From: Bacillota bacterium
Lineage (GTDB): Bacteria > Bacillota > Clostridia > Christensenellales > UMGS416
Reading direction: 5' to 3'
DNA: 64,000 nt
Assembly (NCBI GenBank): GCA_023422005.1
Contig: JAEZSC010000004.1
Location: 33,058-97,057, forward strand
Part shown: positions 1-7,693 of the stretch, one piece after another
Layout: each line of letters starts with the position of its first letter
Numbering within the stretch: position 1 is the first letter of the stretch
Made by a program: the position numbers and the translations under genes
The notes under the pieces: model-generated
What the model was told of the DNA's origin: nothing
Database searches by the model: none
Seen by the model: the letters and a program-made list of their open reading frames with translations, nothing else

Positions 1-79
1 AATTGCGACAAGATCGTCGGTTTTCTCATGAACACTTGTCCTCTTGATAAACTGAGATTGTGGGACACGAACACATTAG

Positions 80-120
80 AGGGACCCGTAAGATCGTCGA
101 GAGCAAACCTTGCGGGTCCT
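80..120. other. Imperfect hairpin past the end of the NifX/MinD operon
   Basis: Arms at 82-92 and 109-119 pair over about 11 bases with one mismatch that can be a G-U pair. The hairpin lies just past the stop of the leftmost minus-strand gene, where a transcript end is expected, but no run of U follows on the minus strand. I see nothing else in bases 1-129. Confidence 0.35.
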
Positions 121-129
121 CCGTGCTGT

Positions 130-945
130 TTATTCATCGCACTCGTCGTGATGCTGATGCTGATGGCACACCGACCCAGTGGATTTTAGTGTTCCGCGCA
201 GGTAGGATTCCACCGCCTCATCGGCACTGCCGATCGCGCTCACGATGACCTCAATGTTCTTTTCGCTGAAGATGTCGATGGCACCGCCGCCCATCCCGCC
301 CGAGATGATGACGTTAACGCCCTTGTCATGCAGGAAGTTTGGCAGGAAGCCAGGCCGGTGGCCAGGGTTGGCGATGGATTCGCTCCGCACAATCCGGTTG
401 TTTTCCACGTGGTACAGGCGGAACCCCTCGCAATGCCCGAAATGCTCTGTCACCTGGGTTCCTTCACTTGCTACCGCTACGATCATGGACCTTTCCTCCT
501 TGTGTTCGATGTATTCGTCCAGTATCTGGGCCGCGCACGCGACGTACTCGGCACACGGTCGTTTTTGATAATAGCCTTCCGTCCTTTTCTCAGGGGTGGG
601 GTCATCGTGCTCCACGGTCAAGCCCAATAAGTCCCGGCAGATCAGCGAGTCGTTCTCGGCCTTGAAGCGCAGAGCCAATGTCTGAACAAGCCGGTAGTGC
701 TCCGCCTTGGCCTCGTCGTCTTCCGGGTCCGCATACCCATAGAGTAGGCCAGCCGCCATCAGCATGCCGCTGACCGCCCCGCAAACCTCGCGAAGCCTGC
801 CCATGCCGCCGCCGAAGGAAGAGGAAAGCTTGAGAGCGGTCTCGAAGTCCATCTCCGTTTCGTCGCAGAACGCGGCGAAGACTGACTGCGCACAGTTGTA
901 GCCCTGCTCAAACAGCTCCCTGGCCCTATCGCAATGGCGGCTCAT
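130..945 (-). CDS. C_GCAxxG_C_C family protein fused to a NifX/NifB-like domain
   Basis: The 271-residue product has two parts. Residues 1-150 carry the C_GCAxxG_C_C pattern (GYNCAQSV near 15, FGGGMG near 44, VCGAVSG near 54, further cysteines near 103, 131 and 137), a family thought to bind redox metal clusters. Residues 154-258 match the dinitrogenase iron-molybdenum cofactor fold (MIVAVASEG, then HFGHCEGF), followed by a His/Cys-rich tail (CHQHQHHDECDE). The start overlaps the stop of the upstream gene by four bases (ATGA). Inside the frame, codons for KEER encode AAGGAGG eight bases before ATG at 486, an apparently good internal start for a free NifX-like product. The exact function is unknown; metal or Fe-S cofactor carriage is inferred from the family and the operon. 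Confidence 0.8.
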   Translation of the reverse strand: MSRHCDRARELFEQGYNCAQSVFAAFCDETEMDFETALKLSSSFGGGMGRLREVCGAVSGMLMAAGLLYGYADPEDDEAKAEHYRLVQTLALRFKAENDSLICRDLLGLTVEHDDPTPEKRTEGYYQKRPCAEYVACAAQILDEYIEHKEERSMIVAVASEGTQVTEHFGHCEGFRLYHVENNRIVRSESIANPGHRPGFLPNFLHDKGVNVIISGGMGGGAIDIFSEKNIEVIVSAIGSADEAVESYLRGTLKSTGSVCHQHQHHDECDE

Positions 946-1790
946 TGCGGCTTGCCTCCGGCATCGGCTTCCAGTAGGTCTGCCACGTTGTCAAACCAAT
1001 CACCCTCATACAACTCAATCATGCCTTTGTCACAGGCTGTGGCGAGTTTGGGATCAATCGGCAGCTTGGCCAGTACATTGAGATGATGCTTTTCGGCAAT
1101 CTCCTCAATGTGGCTGTCGCCAAAGATTGGGTAGTCCTTCCCGTTGTCCGGGCAGTGGAAGTAGGACATGTTCTCCACCAGGCCAAGGATCGGAATGTTC
1201 ATCATCTCTGCCATCTTCACAGCCTTGGCGACGATCATCGAAACGAGCTCCTGCGGGGAAGTCACCACGACGATGCCATCCACGGGGATGGATTGAAACA
1301 CCGTCAGCGGCACATCACCGGTGCCCGGAGGCATGTCGATGAACAGGAAGTCCACCTCGTTCCAGATCACGTCCGTCCAGAATTGCTTAACCGTGCCCGC
1401 GAGGATCGGCCCGCGCCAGATCACGGGGTCGGTGTCGTTCTCCAGCAGCAGGTTGATCGACATGATCTCGATGCCGGTTTTGCTCTGGGCGGGGAAGAGG
1501 CCGAACTCACTGCCTTGGGCCTTCGCCCAAATGCCAAATGCCTTAGGGATGGAGGGGCCAGTCACGTCCGCGTCAAGTATGGCGGTACGGTGCCCTCTGC
1601 GGTTCATCGCCACAGCAAGCATGGATGTGACCAGGGACTTGCCGACGCCGCCCTTGCCGCTCATGACGCCGATGACCTTTTTCACACTACTGAGCTCATT
1701 GAGCTTCTCAGAAAAGTCGTTCTCTTCCCGGCTCCGTTCAGCACAACTCTCCCCGCAGCTGCCACAATCGTGGTTGCAAGTTTCACTCAT
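942..1790 (-). CDS. Mrp/NBP35-type P-loop ATPase, Fe-S carrier-like
   Basis: This 282-residue MinD/Mrp-family ATPase has a deviant Walker A (SGKGGVGKS, residues 44-52), DADVTGPSIP, and the Mrp signature DMPPGTGD. The N terminus carries closely spaced cysteines (CNHDCGSCGESC), as in NBP35-type Fe-S scaffolds. At the usual C-terminal CxxC the sequence reads HCPDNGKDYP, so the second cysteine is replaced by asparagine. Mrp proteins assemble or deliver Fe-S clusters in the cytosol. A GGAG ribosome site sits about eight bases before the ATG, and the gene ends in a four-base overlap with the next one. The operon as a whole suggests cluster transfer to the NifX-like proteins. The family is certain; the client is not visible. 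Confidence 0.9.
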   Translation of the reverse strand: MSETCNHDCGSCGESCAERSREENDFSEKLNELSSVKKVIGVMSGKGGVGKSLVTSMLAVAMNRRGHRTAILDADVTGPSIPKAFGIWAKAQGSEFGLFPAQSKTGIEIMSINLLLENDTDPVIWRGPILAGTVKQFWTDVIWNEVDFLFIDMPPGTGDVPLTVFQSIPVDGIVVVTSPQELVSMIVAKAVKMAEMMNIPILGLVENMSYFHCPDNGKDYPIFGDSHIEEIAEKHHLNVLAKLPIDPKLATACDKGMIELYEGDWFDNVADLLEADAGGKPQ

Positions 1791-1807
1791 TGGTTTTTCT
1801 CCTTTTG

Positions 1808-2635
1808 CTATATCGTAATTTGATCTCCCGTGGATAGGGATTGGATCGATTCGCCCATCTCCTCCTTCAACAGAAGGTAAGGTTGGACGCCGGTGCAGTG
1901 GCAGGTATAGAACATTGCCCGCGTGCCGGCAAGGCGGTGGCCGAGCGCATGGATCAGGGCGGGGGGCTCGTTAAGGCCGGCCGAACCGCGAACCAAGTGA
2001 AAGCCGCCGATCACACAGTCTGGCAGGCGGCCTGCAAGCTCCTGGAAGCGTTGAAGGATGTTGACGATGCCGGCATGTGCGCAGCCCGACAGCAGCACTG
2101 CGTTTCCGTATTCGCGGAGGATGAGGTTCTGCTCGTGCGCAAAAGGGTCGGGGAGCAGGGTGCCTCCGTGCCGCATCAACAACCCTTGGTTTGCGGCAGG
2201 TGCGAAATAACCACCGCACTCCACCCCGGCAAACAGCTCCAGCTCCTCGTCAATGACCAAGTGTTTGCCAGCAAATACTAAGCGTTCGCTGGCAAGTAGG
2301 GACGGCTCCAATCCGATGTAGCGTGTTTCACCATTAGCCCGTTGGGAGTAGTGCTCCCCAAACGCCGCACGGTTCAGGTATATCCGGGCCTTCTCGTTGA
2401 CACCCAGGAACGCCTTTAGCCCACCGCCGTGGTCATAATGGCCATGAGAGATGACAACCGCATCGACGGCCGACAAACCCACATCCAGCTTGGTCGCGTT
2501 TTGCACAAAGAGTTCACTCGCGCCGGTATCGAAGAGCAACTTGTGCCGCTGTGTTTCGATGTAGAGGCACAAGCCGTGCTCGCTGCCCAGTTCGGGTATG
2601 TTCGACGTATTCTCCACCAGTACCCTGATGATCAT
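1808..2635 (-). CDS. Metallo-beta-lactamase-fold hydrolase
   Basis: This is a 275-residue MBL-fold protein of the type annotated as methyl-dihydropterin ribofuranosylaminobenzene phosphate synthase-like. The metal motif is HGHYDHGGG (around residue 64). LLFDTGAS precedes it, and SGCAHAGIVNI and the C-terminal FYTCHCTG supply further ligands. I chose ATG at 2635 rather than the in-frame GTG at 2644 because it forms the ATGA overlap with the upstream gene seen elsewhere in this operon. Members recur beside MinD/ferredoxin ATPases and NifX proteins, but the substrate is not established. Fold and metal binding are confident; the reaction is unknown. Confidence 0.85.
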   Translation of the reverse strand: MIIRVLVENTSNIPELGSEHGLCLYIETQRHKLLFDTGASELFVQNATKLDVGLSAVDAVVISHGHYDHGGGLKAFLGVNEKARIYLNRAAFGEHYSQRANGETRYIGLEPSLLASERLVFAGKHLVIDEELELFAGVECGGYFAPAANQGLLMRHGGTLLPDPFAHEQNLILREYGNAVLLSGCAHAGIVNILQRFQELAGRLPDCVIGGFHLVRGSAGLNEPPALIHALGHRLAGTRAMFYTCHCTGVQPYLLLKEEMGESIQSLSTGDQITI

Positions 2636-3516
2636 CTGCCGCACCCATTGCCTTCTGGGAACAGGAGTTCCATCGTTGCGCCGAAGACGCCCCTCACCGC
2701 CCGACCCGAAGCGCAGTCCCTGTCTACGATGGACTGTCCGGCGTTGGTAGCTTTGACCGCATCGGGGTCAAACGGGATTCTCCCGACGAATGGAATTGCC
2801 TGTTCCCGGCACAGTGCCTCGATCTGGTCGGTGATCGCGGGGCTCGCATCGGCCTTGTTGACGCAGACCGCCGCCTTGGTTCGGAAAATTCCGGCGGTTC
2901 TCAGAATGCGTGCCATGTCGCTGATGCCCGAAATGGACGGCTCGGTGACGACCAAAACCATATCCGCGCCGCTCATGGAAGCGATGACCGGGCAGCCAAT
3001 GCCGGGTGAACCATCAATGACGGCGAGATCTACGTTCCGCGCGGCGGCATTCATTCGATTCTTCACCTCAGACACCAGCTTCCCCGATGTTCCCGCACCG
3101 GTTTTCTGCCTCGCCGTGGAGAAGATCGCGTCGCCGCTCTTATATAGAGCAAGCTCCCCGGCGACGGAGGGTTGCATCGAAACGGCTCCCGCGGGGCATA
3201 CGGCCTCGCAGACCCCACAGCCCTCGCAGGCAGACGCGTCCACGCGGTACCCCACCTCCTGCAAGATTGCACCAAAACGACAGTGTTGCGCGCAAAGCCC
3301 GCAGAGCGTGCAGGATGCGGAGTCAATGACCGCCTTGGACAGCCCGTCATACGCTGTGCGTTCAGGCGCATCGGGATGCTTCATGACCAGATGGAGGTTG
3401 GGGGCGTCCACGTCGCAGTCCGCATAGGCCTTGGCATTGGCTAGGCGGATGAAGGCGCTGGCAACTGTCGTTTTCCCGGTGCCGCCTTTGCCGCTAAGGA
3501 TGACAAGCTGCTTCAT
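2632..3516 (-). CDS. MinD-superfamily ATPase with inserted 2[4Fe-4S] ferredoxin domain (copy 1)
   Basis: The 294-residue product opens with a Walker A loop (LSGKGGTGKTT, residues 7-17). Two four-cysteine ferredoxin motifs follow (CTLCGLCAQHC near 70 and CEGCGVCEAVC near 98), then the second half of the ATPase with IDGSPGIGCPV. This is the COG1149 MinD-like arrangement: a nucleotide-switched protein carrying two clusters. A strong AAAGGAGG precedes the ATG, which lies within the end of its paralogue, so the two are translationally coupled. The pair may act as a heterodimer, by analogy with other ParA/MinD dimers (inference). Physiological electron or metal partners are unknown. Confidence 0.88.
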   Translation of the reverse strand: MKQLVILSGKGGTGKTTVASAFIRLANAKAYADCDVDAPNLHLVMKHPDAPERTAYDGLSKAVIDSASCTLCGLCAQHCRFGAILQEVGYRVDASACEGCGVCEAVCPAGAVSMQPSVAGELALYKSGDAIFSTARQKTGAGTSGKLVSEVKNRMNAAARNVDLAVIDGSPGIGCPVIASMSGADMVLVVTEPSISGISDMARILRTAGIFRTKAAVCVNKADASPAITDQIEALCREQAIPFVGRIPFDPDAVKATNAGQSIVDRDCASGRAVRGVFGATMELLFPEGNGCGR

Positions 3517-4351
3517 GTTGCGCCTCCTTTGCGACGGTTTGCAGCAGGGTGGAGAAGAGCGCCCGATACCGGTCGCTTTCCCGAGCCGCGATCTGTGCGC
3601 TTGCGTTCAGGTTGCCGAGTTCGCTGTCATAGGGAATGCTGCCAAGGATTGGGATGCCACGCACGATGCAGAACGCCTCTGCCGGATTCGGCTGATCCAG
3701 GCACTTGTTCAGGATTACGCCGTATGGTATATGGAAGAGAGCCACCAAGTCACAAACCATCGCCAGGTTATGGACGCCAAACACCGTCGGCTCGGCTACC
3801 AGAACGCAATAGTCCGTGTCCCGAATGCTCTCCATAACGGTGCAGGCACTGCCGGGCGGACAATCGATGAAGGTGAGGGGAGCGTCGGACACACTGCCTT
3901 CTAGCAAGCGGCGGATGACCCCAACGCCCGATGCTTCGCCGACGTTCATCATGCCCGTGCACACGGTCACCGAGCCGGAGAGGCCCGTTTGAATGCTCCC
4001 GATCGACTTCTCCCTCTCAGTGATGGCACCCTCCGGGCAAAGCAGCACACACCCACCGCAGGAATGGCACACTTCCTCAAATACCAGCACCTTGTTTCGG
4101 GCATAGGCCAGCGCATTGAATTTGCAGAAGTTGGTGCATTTGCGGCAGCCGCTGCACCGCCCGGCATCCACCATGGGGATGGGGATGAAGACCTCTTGCG
4201 TGTGAACCATCTCCGGCCGAAAAAACAAATGCCCGTTCGGTTCCTCCACATCGCAGTCGATGTAGGTAGCCTCTCCTGCTGCCGCAGCCAGATTGACCGA
4301 GACCAGCGTTTTCCCCGTCCCGCCTTTGCCGCTGAGTACCGCGATTCTCAC
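3494..4351 (-). CDS. MinD-superfamily ATPase with inserted 2[4Fe-4S] ferredoxin domain (copy 2)
   Basis: This is a 285-residue paralogue of the following gene. It has Walker A LSGKGGTGKT at the N terminus, ferredoxin motifs CSGCRKCTNFC and CHSCGGCVLLC, and the IDCPPGSACTV loop. The open frame extends further upstream, but I start at GTG 4351 because it lies six bases after a GGGGGG ribosome site, sits in a GTGA overlap with the preceding stop, and places the P-loop at the N terminus as in the family. It belongs to the same unit as the NifX-like and MBL proteins. The biochemical role is not shown by the sequence; ATP-dependent delivery of Fe-S or metal cofactors is the usual guess. Confidence 0.87.
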   Translation of the reverse strand: MRIAVLSGKGGTGKTLVSVNLAAAAGEATYIDCDVEEPNGHLFFRPEMVHTQEVFIPIPMVDAGRCSGCRKCTNFCKFNALAYARNKVLVFEEVCHSCGGCVLLCPEGAITEREKSIGSIQTGLSGSVTVCTGMMNVGEASGVGVIRRLLEGSVSDAPLTFIDCPPGSACTVMESIRDTDYCVLVAEPTVFGVHNLAMVCDLVALFHIPYGVILNKCLDQPNPAEAFCIVRGIPILGSIPYDSELGNLNASAQIAARESDRYRALFSTLLQTVAKEAQHEAACHP

Positions 4352-4719
4352 GCTTGCCCCCCATGGTGGTGGAACCCGGCGTGGATTTCGCCTAACGGGG
4401 AGAGTTGACCGGCGAGGTACGCGCGAATGTTGTCCATGGCCGTTCCAGGCTCCGTTTTGCATATCCGTATGCCTGCGGCAGCAAGCACGGCCTCAGCGTT
4501 CTCACCGCAGCGGGGCGTCAGCAACACCTCGGCATCTTGGTCAACGATGTTCTGGGCCGCCTTGACCCCGGCACCGCCTTGGCTTGCCGCGGCACTGTTA
4601 TCGATAAACACGCTCTGTTCGGAATCGGTCTGGTATATAAGAAAATAAGGCGCCCGCCCAAACGACGGACAGACCGCCGTCTTGTCGTTGTTCTCATCGA
4701 CCGGCAATGCGATTTTCAT
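4348..4719 (-). CDS. NifX/NifB-like dinitrogenase iron-molybdenum cofactor domain protein
   Basis: The single domain of 123 residues begins MKIALPVDENND and includes SFGRAPYFLIY and the glycine/alanine loop SQGGAGVKAAQNI. It ends in a histidine-containing tail (FHHHGGQA). The NifX/NafY/NifB C-terminal family binds iron-molybdenum cofactor or its precursors, but many anaerobes without nitrogenase carry such proteins beside Mrp and MinD ATPases, and no nif structural genes are visible here. It overlaps both neighbours by four bases, a sign of tight coupling. Its paralogous domain is fused to the last gene of the operon. Confidence 0.85.
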   Translation of the reverse strand: MKIALPVDENNDKTAVCPSFGRAPYFLIYQTDSEQSVFIDNSAAASQGGAGVKAAQNIVDQDAEVLLTPRCGENAEAVLAAAGIRICKTEPGTAMDNIRAYLAGQLSPLGEIHAGFHHHGGQA

Positions 4720-5114
4720 GAACCCTCTCCATTTCTGGGGCTATATTCCTCCATATTGTCCATGTGCCCTCTGCCGCGCCGGTGCCTGTGGCAGCCTCTG
4801 CCGCTGCAGCCGGGCCCCATGCCGTCGCAGAGCCTATATTCCCCGCCTTCAATCCATAGCATTTTCCCATTCACCAGGGAATTGGCCAGCTTCTTTCTCG
4901 CCGCGTCGTAGATGCCCTGTACGGTTGTGCGCGCGATGTTCATGTGCGCGGCACATTCCTCCTGGGTAAATCCCTCCAGGTCAATGAGCCGGATGGTCTC
5001 GTATTCGTCAACCATCATGTTGACGCTTTCCCCGTCGTCCATCCCGCCGAGGGGGCCAAAGCGGTTTTGCTCGGGCAGGGAGCAGACTTTTCTCCATTTT
5101 CTGGGTCTTGGCAT
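4716..5114 (-). CDS. DUF134 helix-turn-helix protein, likely operon regulator
   Basis: The 132-residue product starts MPRPRKWRKV, the hallmark of DUF134. It contains DEYETIRLIDLEG and a sigma-70 region-4-like helix-turn-helix (FTQEECAAHMNIARTTVQ), and ends in a Cys/His/Arg-rich segment (GCSGRGCHRHRRGRG). I chose ATG 5114 over upstream starts because GGGGG lies six to seven bases before it. DUF134 genes are normally found beside DUF5320 and NifX-like genes, as here, and are presumed DNA-binding regulators. Autoregulation at the inverted repeats upstream of this operon is plausible but not shown. Confidence 0.85.
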   Translation of the reverse strand: MPRPRKWRKVCSLPEQNRFGPLGGMDDGESVNMMVDEYETIRLIDLEGFTQEECAAHMNIARTTVQGIYDAARKKLANSLVNGKMLWIEGGEYRLCDGMGPGCSGRGCHRHRRGRGHMDNMEEYSPRNGEGS

Positions 5115-5172
5115 TCTTTCCCCCATTGTCGCAGGGAACCACCGGAGCGTCCTCCGGTCATTCCCCGGCACG

Positions 5173-5433
5173 TTATTCGTCAGTCAGTTGTTTGTCAATG
5201 AGTGCAATGCGCCGCTGCAGGAGTTCTTTCTGCTCCAGCAGCGTCTCTCTTTGGTTCAAGCTCTGCCAGCCGGCAGATGCCCTGCCAAAGCCACCCCGGA
5301 AGCCATTCCTGCGGCCTAGGCCAAGACCCAACCCGCAACCCCGTCCCACCGATTGGGAGCCGGCACATGGCCCCAGGCCTCTGCCTGTCATTGTTCCGAG
5401 CCCCTGTGGGCCGGTACCATCTCTACCGGGCAA
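5173..5433 (-). CDS. DUF5320-like small Gly/Arg-rich protein
   Basis: The 86-residue product opens with a Gly/Met-rich segment (MPGRDGTGPQGLG, then TMTGRGLGPC) and is Gly/Arg-rich to about residue 45. It ends in a predicted coiled coil (NQRETLLEQKELLQRRI). This is the DUF5320 layout, which occurs next to DUF134 and NifX-like genes. The start is taken as TTG 5433, eight bases after GGGAGG; an in-frame GTG at 5442 would sit on the ribosome site itself. It is the first gene of the operon. Function is unknown. Confidence 0.72.
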   Translation of the reverse strand: MPGRDGTGPQGLGTMTGRGLGPCAGSQSVGRGCGLGLGLGRRNGFRGGFGRASAGWQSLNQRETLLEQKELLQRRIALIDKQLTDE

Positions 5434-5457
5434 TCCGTTCACCTCCCTTGAGTTTGT

Positions 5458-5506
5458 GACATATGCTATCTACCCGCATGGTACACCCGTAACGGGCATA
5501 TGTCAA
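5458..5506 (-). promoter_or_regulatory. Promoter with overlapping inverted repeat for the NifX/MinD operon
   Basis: Read on the minus strand, TTGACA (5501-5506) and TACCAT (5478-5483) are separated by 17 bases, a good sigma-A arrangement. A perfect nine-base inverted repeat, GACATATGC/GCATATGTC, has arms at 5458-5466 and 5496-5504, so it straddles the whole core promoter and looks like an operator. Confidence 0.65.
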
Positions 5507-5536
5507 CAACTTTTGAGAGAGCTTTTTCAGTTTTTT

Positions 5537-5563
5537 GCTATGAGAATACTCTGCGCTCATAGC
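5537..5563. promoter_or_regulatory. Upstream inverted repeat GCTATGAG-n11-CTCATAGC
   Basis: A perfect eight-base inverted repeat with an 11-base spacer lies about 30 bases upstream of the -35 box of the minus-strand operon. Its position suits an activator site. The binding protein is unknown. Confidence 0.4.
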
Positions 5564-5589
5564 GCAAAGGCCGGATCTGGGTTACCCGA

Positions 5590-5861
5590 TCAGGCCTTTG
5601 TCAGGATTGACACTAACAGTAGCTCAATGGCGGCGAAATTGATGTCGCCGTTCTCCAATAAATATCGCTCATCCCATGGATGTGCTCGATCTTGCCGGCG
5701 AACATCTCGTGGGAACCTGTACGGATGGAACCGACCACGGTGCACTCGATGTTCACTGGGCAATCCTCCAGGACAGGGGCGTTCACCTTCAGTCCATCGC
5801 TGACCTTATGTATGGATTTGATAATACAACCAAGGCAGAAGTAGCCACAAAAAGGTATCAT
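5590..5861 (-). pseudogene. Remnant of a flavin reductase-like (flavoredoxin) gene
   Basis: On the minus strand one frame reads APVLEDCPVNIECTVV, then GSHEMFAGKIEHIHG, typical of the FMN-binding split-barrel flavin reductases. The match then continues in another frame as DERYLLENGDINFAAIELL before a stop at 5590. The N-terminal half is missing and a frameshift follows HIHG, so this is a 3' relic. It lies between the metal-cofactor operon and repeat elements. Confidence 0.65.
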
Positions 5862-6059
5862 GATAGCGCGTATGATAAAACAATTGTTATTGACGATAAT
5901 GATTACATGTGGGTTTGGGCTAGATGAGTTCTATGTGCTCCATCTTAATTTGATCAGTGCCAAAAGATGTTTTTCATTGAAATCAATCTATACGCTGTGC
6001 GTTTTATTTTAGGAAGAGTATAAGCAAAACACATACCCGCTGGAGAGCAGATAACGATT

Positions 6060-6150
6060 GAGGCCCCCGACGTAGAGACAGGGGCCTCAATTGCGTGTTA
6101 TCAGCGTAGAGGCCAACTGGAATGGTAATCTGAGTTGCGTGTTATTAACA
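6060..6150. repeat. Hairpin plus TTGCGTGTTATTAAC-type repeat, locus 1
   Basis: A perfect hairpin (GAGGCCCC at 6060-6067, GGGGCCTC at 6081-6088) is followed two bases later by TTGCGTGTTATCAGC (6091-6105). A second box TTGCGTGTTATTAAC is at 6135-6149. Positions 6069-6120 are near-identical to 41105-41157, and 6111-6149 match 12026-12064 at 38 of 39 bases. The function is unknown. Confidence 0.75.
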
Positions 6151-6203
6151 ACCTTTGGACTTCACCATTGGTTTCAGAGCTGCTCGTACTGCAATTTCCT
6201 TGC

Positions 6204-7037
6204 TCATTTATCCAATAGTGATCTTATTCTAGCTTCAGTATCCGATCCTGGTACAGGTACATGGGTAAACAATCTTAGGCCGGAATTGTCGGGGACATCA
6301 AAACAACTGCTTTCAAAGTCCAATTCCCCGGCGACAGGGTGGTTAAAATGTTTATATATACTGCTGTCGTCGATGATCTCGTGCAAAGGCCACCATTCGG
6401 CGAATTCAGTACTGTGTGACTTGAGGTCTTCAATAAACTCTACAAGCCAAGGGTCTTCGATATATTTTCCGCATGTTAAGCGGAAACGGCCAAGCAGACT
6501 TTTCGCATAGAACTCCCAATTGTGATACAACCGTTTGAAATAACCATCGGTGAACATCGCCCAAACAACATTGCGTTGCAGCGAGTTCATTTTTTCGAAA
6601 TCACCCAGCAATATGCACGCCGCCTTGTTCCATGCTACCACATTCCACCGTTGATCGGCGATAAAGGATGGGCAGAGGGCCAAACTGTCCAGAACGTGCT
6701 GCAATATCGGGTTTACTCTTTCCAGCTGCTCCGGGATATCTGCTGGAAGCGGTTGGTTTGCCAACCGGTATAGGTGTATGCGCTCCTGCTTATCGAGCAA
6801 CAAGGCGCGCGAAAGGCTTTCTATCACCTGCGCAGAAACATGAATGGTCCTACCCTGTTCCAGCCATGTATACCATGTCAGCCCGACGCCGGCCAACTGC
6901 GCGACTTCCTCTCTTCTGAGGCCGGGGGTACGGCGGCGCGTTTCTGAGGAAAGCCCCGCCTGCGACGCAGATATTTTTGCTCTGCGCGTTTTCAAAAAAT
7001 CCGCCAGTTCCCTGTATCGATGTTCTTCCTGATTCAA
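6204..7037 (-). CDS. MmyB-type helix-turn-helix transcriptional regulator
   Basis: The 277-residue product has an XRE-like helix-turn-helix at residues 10-75 (TPGLRREEVAQLAGVGLTWY and LEQGR). Beyond it is the C-terminal MmyB ligand-binding PAS-like domain (ADQRWNVVAWNKAACILLGDF, a deeply conserved stretch). Members of this family usually control a divergent oxidoreductase or small catabolic gene. Here the divergent gene is the VOC protein at 7160, about 120 bases away, the natural candidate target. The ligand cannot be read from sequence. Confidence 0.88.
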   Translation of the reverse strand: MNQEEHRYRELADFLKTRRAKISASQAGLSSETRRRTPGLRREEVAQLAGVGLTWYTWLEQGRTIHVSAQVIESLSRALLLDKQERIHLYRLANQPLPADIPEQLERVNPILQHVLDSLALCPSFIADQRWNVVAWNKAACILLGDFEKMNSLQRNVVWAMFTDGYFKRLYHNWEFYAKSLLGRFRLTCGKYIEDPWLVEFIEDLKSHSTEFAEWWPLHEIIDDSSIYKHFNHPVAGELDFESSCFDVPDNSGLRLFTHVPVPGSDTEARIRSLLDK

Positions 7038-7159
7038 CGGACATCATCCTGCCTGATACTATTTATACCAGTATAAACTGGCTCCTATTTGTATTATAAA
7101 TCTTGTTTTACGATATTACCAACGAACAATTCACCAATATTTTTAGGAGGAAGTCAGCT

Positions 7160-7528
7160 ATGAAGTATCTTTGGACAACGATCAACGTGGAAAACCTGGA
7201 CGAATCGGTAACCTTTTATACCGAACTGGTGGGGCTCAGATTGCTCAAGCGTTTCCCTGCGGGACCGGGAGTGGAAATTGCTTTTTTGGGCAACGGCACA
7301 GACAACGAGACGCTGGTTGAACTGCTGGCAGACAGCAGCATCGGCACAATCGGTTTCAGCGAATTTATCTCCATGGGTTTCGCCGTCGACTCTGTGGATG
7401 TGATGCTGGAAACGGTGAAGGGCAAGAACATCCCTGTACATAGCGGCCCATTCGAAACGCCTGGCTTCAAGTTTTTCTGCATAAAAGATCCGGACGGTCT
7501 GGGTGTTCAGTTCTTCCAGCAAAAATAG
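7160..7528 (+). CDS. VOC (glyoxalase/bleomycin-resistance) family protein
   Basis: The 122-residue single-domain VOC protein begins MKYLWTTINVENLDESV and ends FFCIKDPDGLGVQFFQ, the paired beta-alpha-beta-beta-beta modules of the fold. I start at ATG 7160, nine bases after AGGAGG, not at the upstream in-frame ATG. Possible metal ligands include His in PVHSGPFE and Glu in the C-terminal strands, but no lactoylglutathione-lyase-specific pattern is clear. It is divergent from the MmyB regulator and may be its target. The substrate is unknown. Confidence 0.82.
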   Translation: MKYLWTTINVENLDESVTFYTELVGLRLLKRFPAGPGVEIAFLGNGTDNETLVELLADSSIGTIGFSEFISMGFAVDSVDVMLETVKGKNIPVHSGPFETPGFKFFCIKDPDGLGVQFFQQK

Positions 7529-7615
7529 CAGATATGGGCTGGTGGTTTCTGCCAAGGAAGGGAACGCATGGAACGAAAGATAGAGTTTGCTATTTTCTTG
7601 GACGGGGAATGTCCG

Positions 7616-7693
7616 TTTTACCGCCGAACGCTCGGTCGCTTTGCTGCAAGCGAAAGGAGCAAGCGTCACGGTAAGGCGGATGGAGCTAGGTTA
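7616..7693 (+). pseudogene. Possible 3' fragment of an alpha/beta hydrolase
   Basis: One frame reads RFTAERSVALLQAKGASVTV then RRMELG and a stop, resembling the pre-histidine segment of esterase-type alpha/beta hydrolases, but no catalytic residues remain. A short overlapping frame from ATG 7568 (56 codons) gives no better match. It lies just upstream of an intact hydrolase gene. Weak call. Confidence 0.25.

Noticed and set aside
130..5433. The NifX-containing operon as evidence for nitrogen fixation
   Set aside because: No nifH, nifD, nifK or other nitrogenase genes are in the window, and such NifX-like proteins are common in non-fixing anaerobes.
6060..6180. Repeat loci as a degenerate CRISPR array
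   Set aside because: The constant part is only about 14 bases, each locus has at most three boxes, spacers contain inverted repeats and are shared between loci, and no cas genes are present.
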